The notes beneath the pieces are model-generated. The model made no database searches and was not told the DNA's origin. It saw only the letters and a program-made list of their open reading frames with translations. A DNA stretch of 64,000 nt. Origin: JBFHRE01 sp041746105 (lineage in GTDB: Bacteria; Actinomycetota; Acidimicrobiia; Spongiisociales; ZC4RG35). The DNA lies in contig JBGTHP010000032.1 of the NCBI GenBank assembly GCA_041746105.1, forward strand, positions 1 through 64,000, read 5' to 3'. How positions within the stretch are numbered: position 1 is the first letter of the stretch; each line of letters begins with the position of its first letter. Positions 62,166-64,000 of the stretch are shown here, piece after piece. Position numbers and translations under genes: made by a program.

Positions 62166-63130
62166 TCGACAGGAAAACGCACGAGGCCGTCGAGGCATCG
62201 AATACCGATGCGCTCATTCGCATCATCGACGGATGGTGTGCGAGTCGCTCGTGGGACCAACTGCTCGACCTGCGACCTTATCTCTCCGCCGCCGGTGAAC
62301 GCGGCAAACAGTTGTGGGGGGTCGACGAGCACATTCGGTATCGGCTGGCCCTGGAGGGACCTGACGATTTGGCGGCGCTCGCCGTGGCGGAAGGTCCTGC
62401 CCGATTCACCCTCGGGCCTTTGACCGAGGTTGTCGCCCAGGGCCACAGCTGGAAATCGCTCGAGTCGCACCTCGGGTTCGGCCCGCACCGGACGCTGGTC
62501 GCTCAGGAAAGGGTTCTTCGCGGAGAGACCGTCGACCAGGGCGACCTGGACACGGAGCTGCCTCTTGACCTCCAGCCCTTCGAACCTCCATACCCCCTTG
62601 CCGACTACTCATCTGACCGCGCCGAGTTCCCGACCCCGCCAATTGAACGATTCGAGTGGTTTGCCCTGCCCCCTGGGGGCGAACCTGCCGATGACTTCGA
62701 CTCGATCGAGGCGCTCGAACACCTGGTGACACCATGGATCAACGAATCGACCGGCCGCGTCGACGTGAGGGCCGTCGAAGGCACAGCACTTTCGGCGATC
62801 GGCGCACTGGGTATCCACAACGCCGGCGTAGTCCAGATTCCGGCATCAACCGCCCTGGCCTGGATGGGGTGGGCGGCGTCTTCTGGCGGCGCCCATGGCC
62901 GGCGCCGTGGAGCGTCCGTCGGTCGAGTGGCGGCATGGTGGGCTGCAGCGTCCATGGCTTCGATGGACTGGCCTCCAGAACCCGAGGAGTTTGCCGAGGT
63001 GCTGGATGAGTTCGAATGGCTCCTCTTCACTGACGGCGACGACACCGGCTGGTCGCTGCGGCTTGCGGCGGCCGACCCGAGCCACGGTCTTGCCTGGGCT
63101 ATCTCGGCAATAGACACTCCACCGGTCTGA
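62162..63130 (+). CDS. Protein of unknown function
   Basis: 322 residues. No recognised catalytic motif, signal peptide or clear membrane helix. The C-terminal region contains an alanine-rich stretch (ASTALAWMGWAASSGGA, WWAAASMASMDWPPEPEEFAE) and ends in DPSHGLAWAISAID. Composition is acidic and tryptophan-rich. Coupled by ATGA to the rhodanese, so it may belong to the same process. I cannot name a family. Confidence 0.8.
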   Translation: MIDRKTHEAVEASNTDALIRIIDGWCASRSWDQLLDLRPYLSAAGERGKQLWGVDEHIRYRLALEGPDDLAALAVAEGPARFTLGPLTEVVAQGHSWKSLESHLGFGPHRTLVAQERVLRGETVDQGDLDTELPLDLQPFEPPYPLADYSSDRAEFPTPPIERFEWFALPPGGEPADDFDSIEALEHLVTPWINESTGRVDVRAVEGTALSAIGALGIHNAGVVQIPASTALAWMGWAASSGGAHGRRRGASVGRVAAWWAAASMASMDWPPEPEEFAEVLDEFEWLLFTDGDDTGWSLRLAAADPSHGLAWAISAIDTPPV

Positions 63131-63160
63131 TCGCTGCAGAACAGGAAGCGTCGTTGACTT

Positions 63161-64000
63161 TCAGAATGAGTGCAACCGCCGCACCAGTCCCGGCAGCTTG
63201 CGAATGGTGTAGATCAACGCTCTTCTGGACACAAGCGGCGCTACGGGGGCAAGAGTCACATGTTCGAGACCGGCCGCGCGCAGCTCTGTCAGCTTCTCCA
63301 ACACCTGATCCGTCGATCCCCACAACAGATAAGAGGACACCATGTCTTCGGGGACAGCGTCGATCGCGGCCAACATTTCGGATCGACCGTACCGGGCCGG
63401 TACAAAATCGACCATGCCCCCGAACCCTGCACCCAGCGGGTGGACCAACCCGCTTCGTTGCCAGAGACGGTCAGGGGCAAGCAGCGCCAGGAAACGAATG
63501 GCCGGGTGTGCGAGCCATCTACGGGCCATGTCCTCGTTGGGAGCTGCAAGGTAGAAGACCTGCATGCCGGCCGTGATTCCGGCTCCGTCCCTTCCTTCAC
63601 GATTGGCGGTGTCGCGGATGGTGGCGAGAGCTGAGGCGTAGTCGCCGGGGGTCATCGGCAGCGTCGGGTACCAACCGTCTCCGAATCGAGCGGTGAGTTC
63701 GAGCATCCTCGGTCCATGGGCGGCGATCCATATTTCAGGGATGCCTCCCGGTCCCGGAGCAAGATCCAAAATCGCTCGCTCGAGTTGATAGAACTCGCCG
63801 TCGAAGTCGACAGGACCTCTCGAATCGAAGCACAACCGAACCACCTGGAGTGCCTCCTCGAGGCGCGAGACCGGTCTGTCGAAAGAAAGCCCGTAAGGAT
63901 CTGTGTTCTCCGCCTCACCGGCGCCGATACCGAGGATGAATGGCCGGCGCGAGATATGGGAGATGGTCAAGGCGGACTGGGCAAGCAAAACCGGATGCCG
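63161..64000 (-). CDS. LLM-class oxidoreductase, C-terminal part
   Basis: The frame runs off the right window edge; about 279 residues are visible and the start lies outside. RHPVLLAQSALTISHIS, ILGIGAGEAENTDPYGLSFDRPVSRLEEALQVVR and the C-terminal end match luciferase-like monooxygenase/F420-dependent enzymes. F420 use is family-based inference. Convergent with the unknown gene, 30 bp between stop codons. Confidence 0.88.
   Translation of the reverse strand, partial: RHPVLLAQSALTISHISRRPFILGIGAGEAENTDPYGLSFDRPVSRLEEALQVVRLCFDSRGPVDFDGEFYQLERAILDLAPGPGGIPEIWIAAHGPRMLELTARFGDGWYPTLPMTPGDYASALATIRDTANREGRDGAGITAGMQVFYLAAPNEDMARRWLAHPAIRFLALLAPDRLWQRSGLVHPLGAGFGGMVDFVPARYGRSEMLAAIDAVPEDMVSSYLLWGSTDQVLEKLTELRAAGLEHVTLAPVAPLVSRRALIYTIRKLPGLVRRLHSF

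Noticed and set aside
1..64000. Mobile elements, prophage or integrated plasmid
   Set aside because: No transposase, integrase, resolvase, phage structural gene or flanking direct repeats were found; gene content is ordinary chromosome.
1..64000. tRNA or rRNA genes
   Set aside because: No cloverleaf-like or rRNA-like sequence was recognised in the few intergenic spaces; a dedicated tRNA scan would settle it.

Overview
This 64 kb window is high-GC (roughly 60 % by eye), densely coding chromosomal DNA. It looks like an actinobacterium, most plausibly a deep-branching, Acidimicrobiia-like lineage. The evidence is a WhiB iron-sulfur regulator, the mismatch-specific endonuclease NucS (typical of Actinobacteria and Archaea), an LLM-class (F420-type) oxidoreductase at the right edge, actinobacterial RpoB/RpoC architecture, and many GTG/TTG starts. 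I see no transposase, integrase, phage gene, CRISPR array, tRNA or rRNA. The taxonomic call is inference; the gene families are read from the sequence.

Region 1 (1-13.9 kb, minus strand) is the core information block: rpoB-rpoC, a 12-bp-stem terminator, an orphan multi-pass membrane protein, then rpsL-rpsG-fusA-tuf behind a clear TTGACC/TATACT promoter. rpoB very likely starts at a TTG preceded by a perfect AAGGAGG. S12 carries arginine at position 88, the classic streptomycin-resistance site. The tuf coding strand is strikingly C-poor and unlike its neighbours.

Region 2 (13.9-34 kb) is metabolic and envelope genes: a tightly coupled four-gene operon of two ABC-2 ATPase/permease pairs; MscS, a 50-residue membrane peptide and a GH1 glycosidase; oligopeptidase B; a phenylacetate-CoA-ligase-like enzyme; a phospholipid-type acyltransferase and a patatin; an M20 deacylase-NUDIX pair next to a DDAH-like amidinohydrolase; an acyltransferase-3 protein; a P2-type cation ATPase; and a MetY-like/CoA-binding/carbonic anhydrase operon.

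Region 3 (34-48.4 kb) is stress and regulation: Hsp20 behind a near-consensus promoter, a class V aminotransferase, a RimB-RimK-aspartoacylase-like module that could write and erase amino-acid tags, a WhiB protein with an ECF sigma-R/SigH-like promoter, an acyl-CoA dehydrogenase, an M50 protease, a dipeptidase, nucS-trmL, a LolD/MacB-type exporter, and a divergent MarR/YceI pair.

Region 4 (48.4-64 kb) holds an MFS transporter, an esterase, a secreted 5'-nucleotidase, DUF454, fba with its Shine-Dalgarno inside a hairpin, NhaA, a tiny zinc-ribbon protein not long enough for routine gene finding, a triple 14-bp tandem repeat, an ArsR-type regulator with an operator-like palindrome on its own -10 box plus a small downstream protein, a phytoene-dehydrogenase-like oxidoreductase, a GNAT acetyltransferase, DUF2237, a 5'-3' exonuclease whose start codon is shared on a palindrome with a divergent gene, DUF2905, a two-domain rhodanese, an unknown 322-residue protein, and a truncated LLM oxidoreductase.
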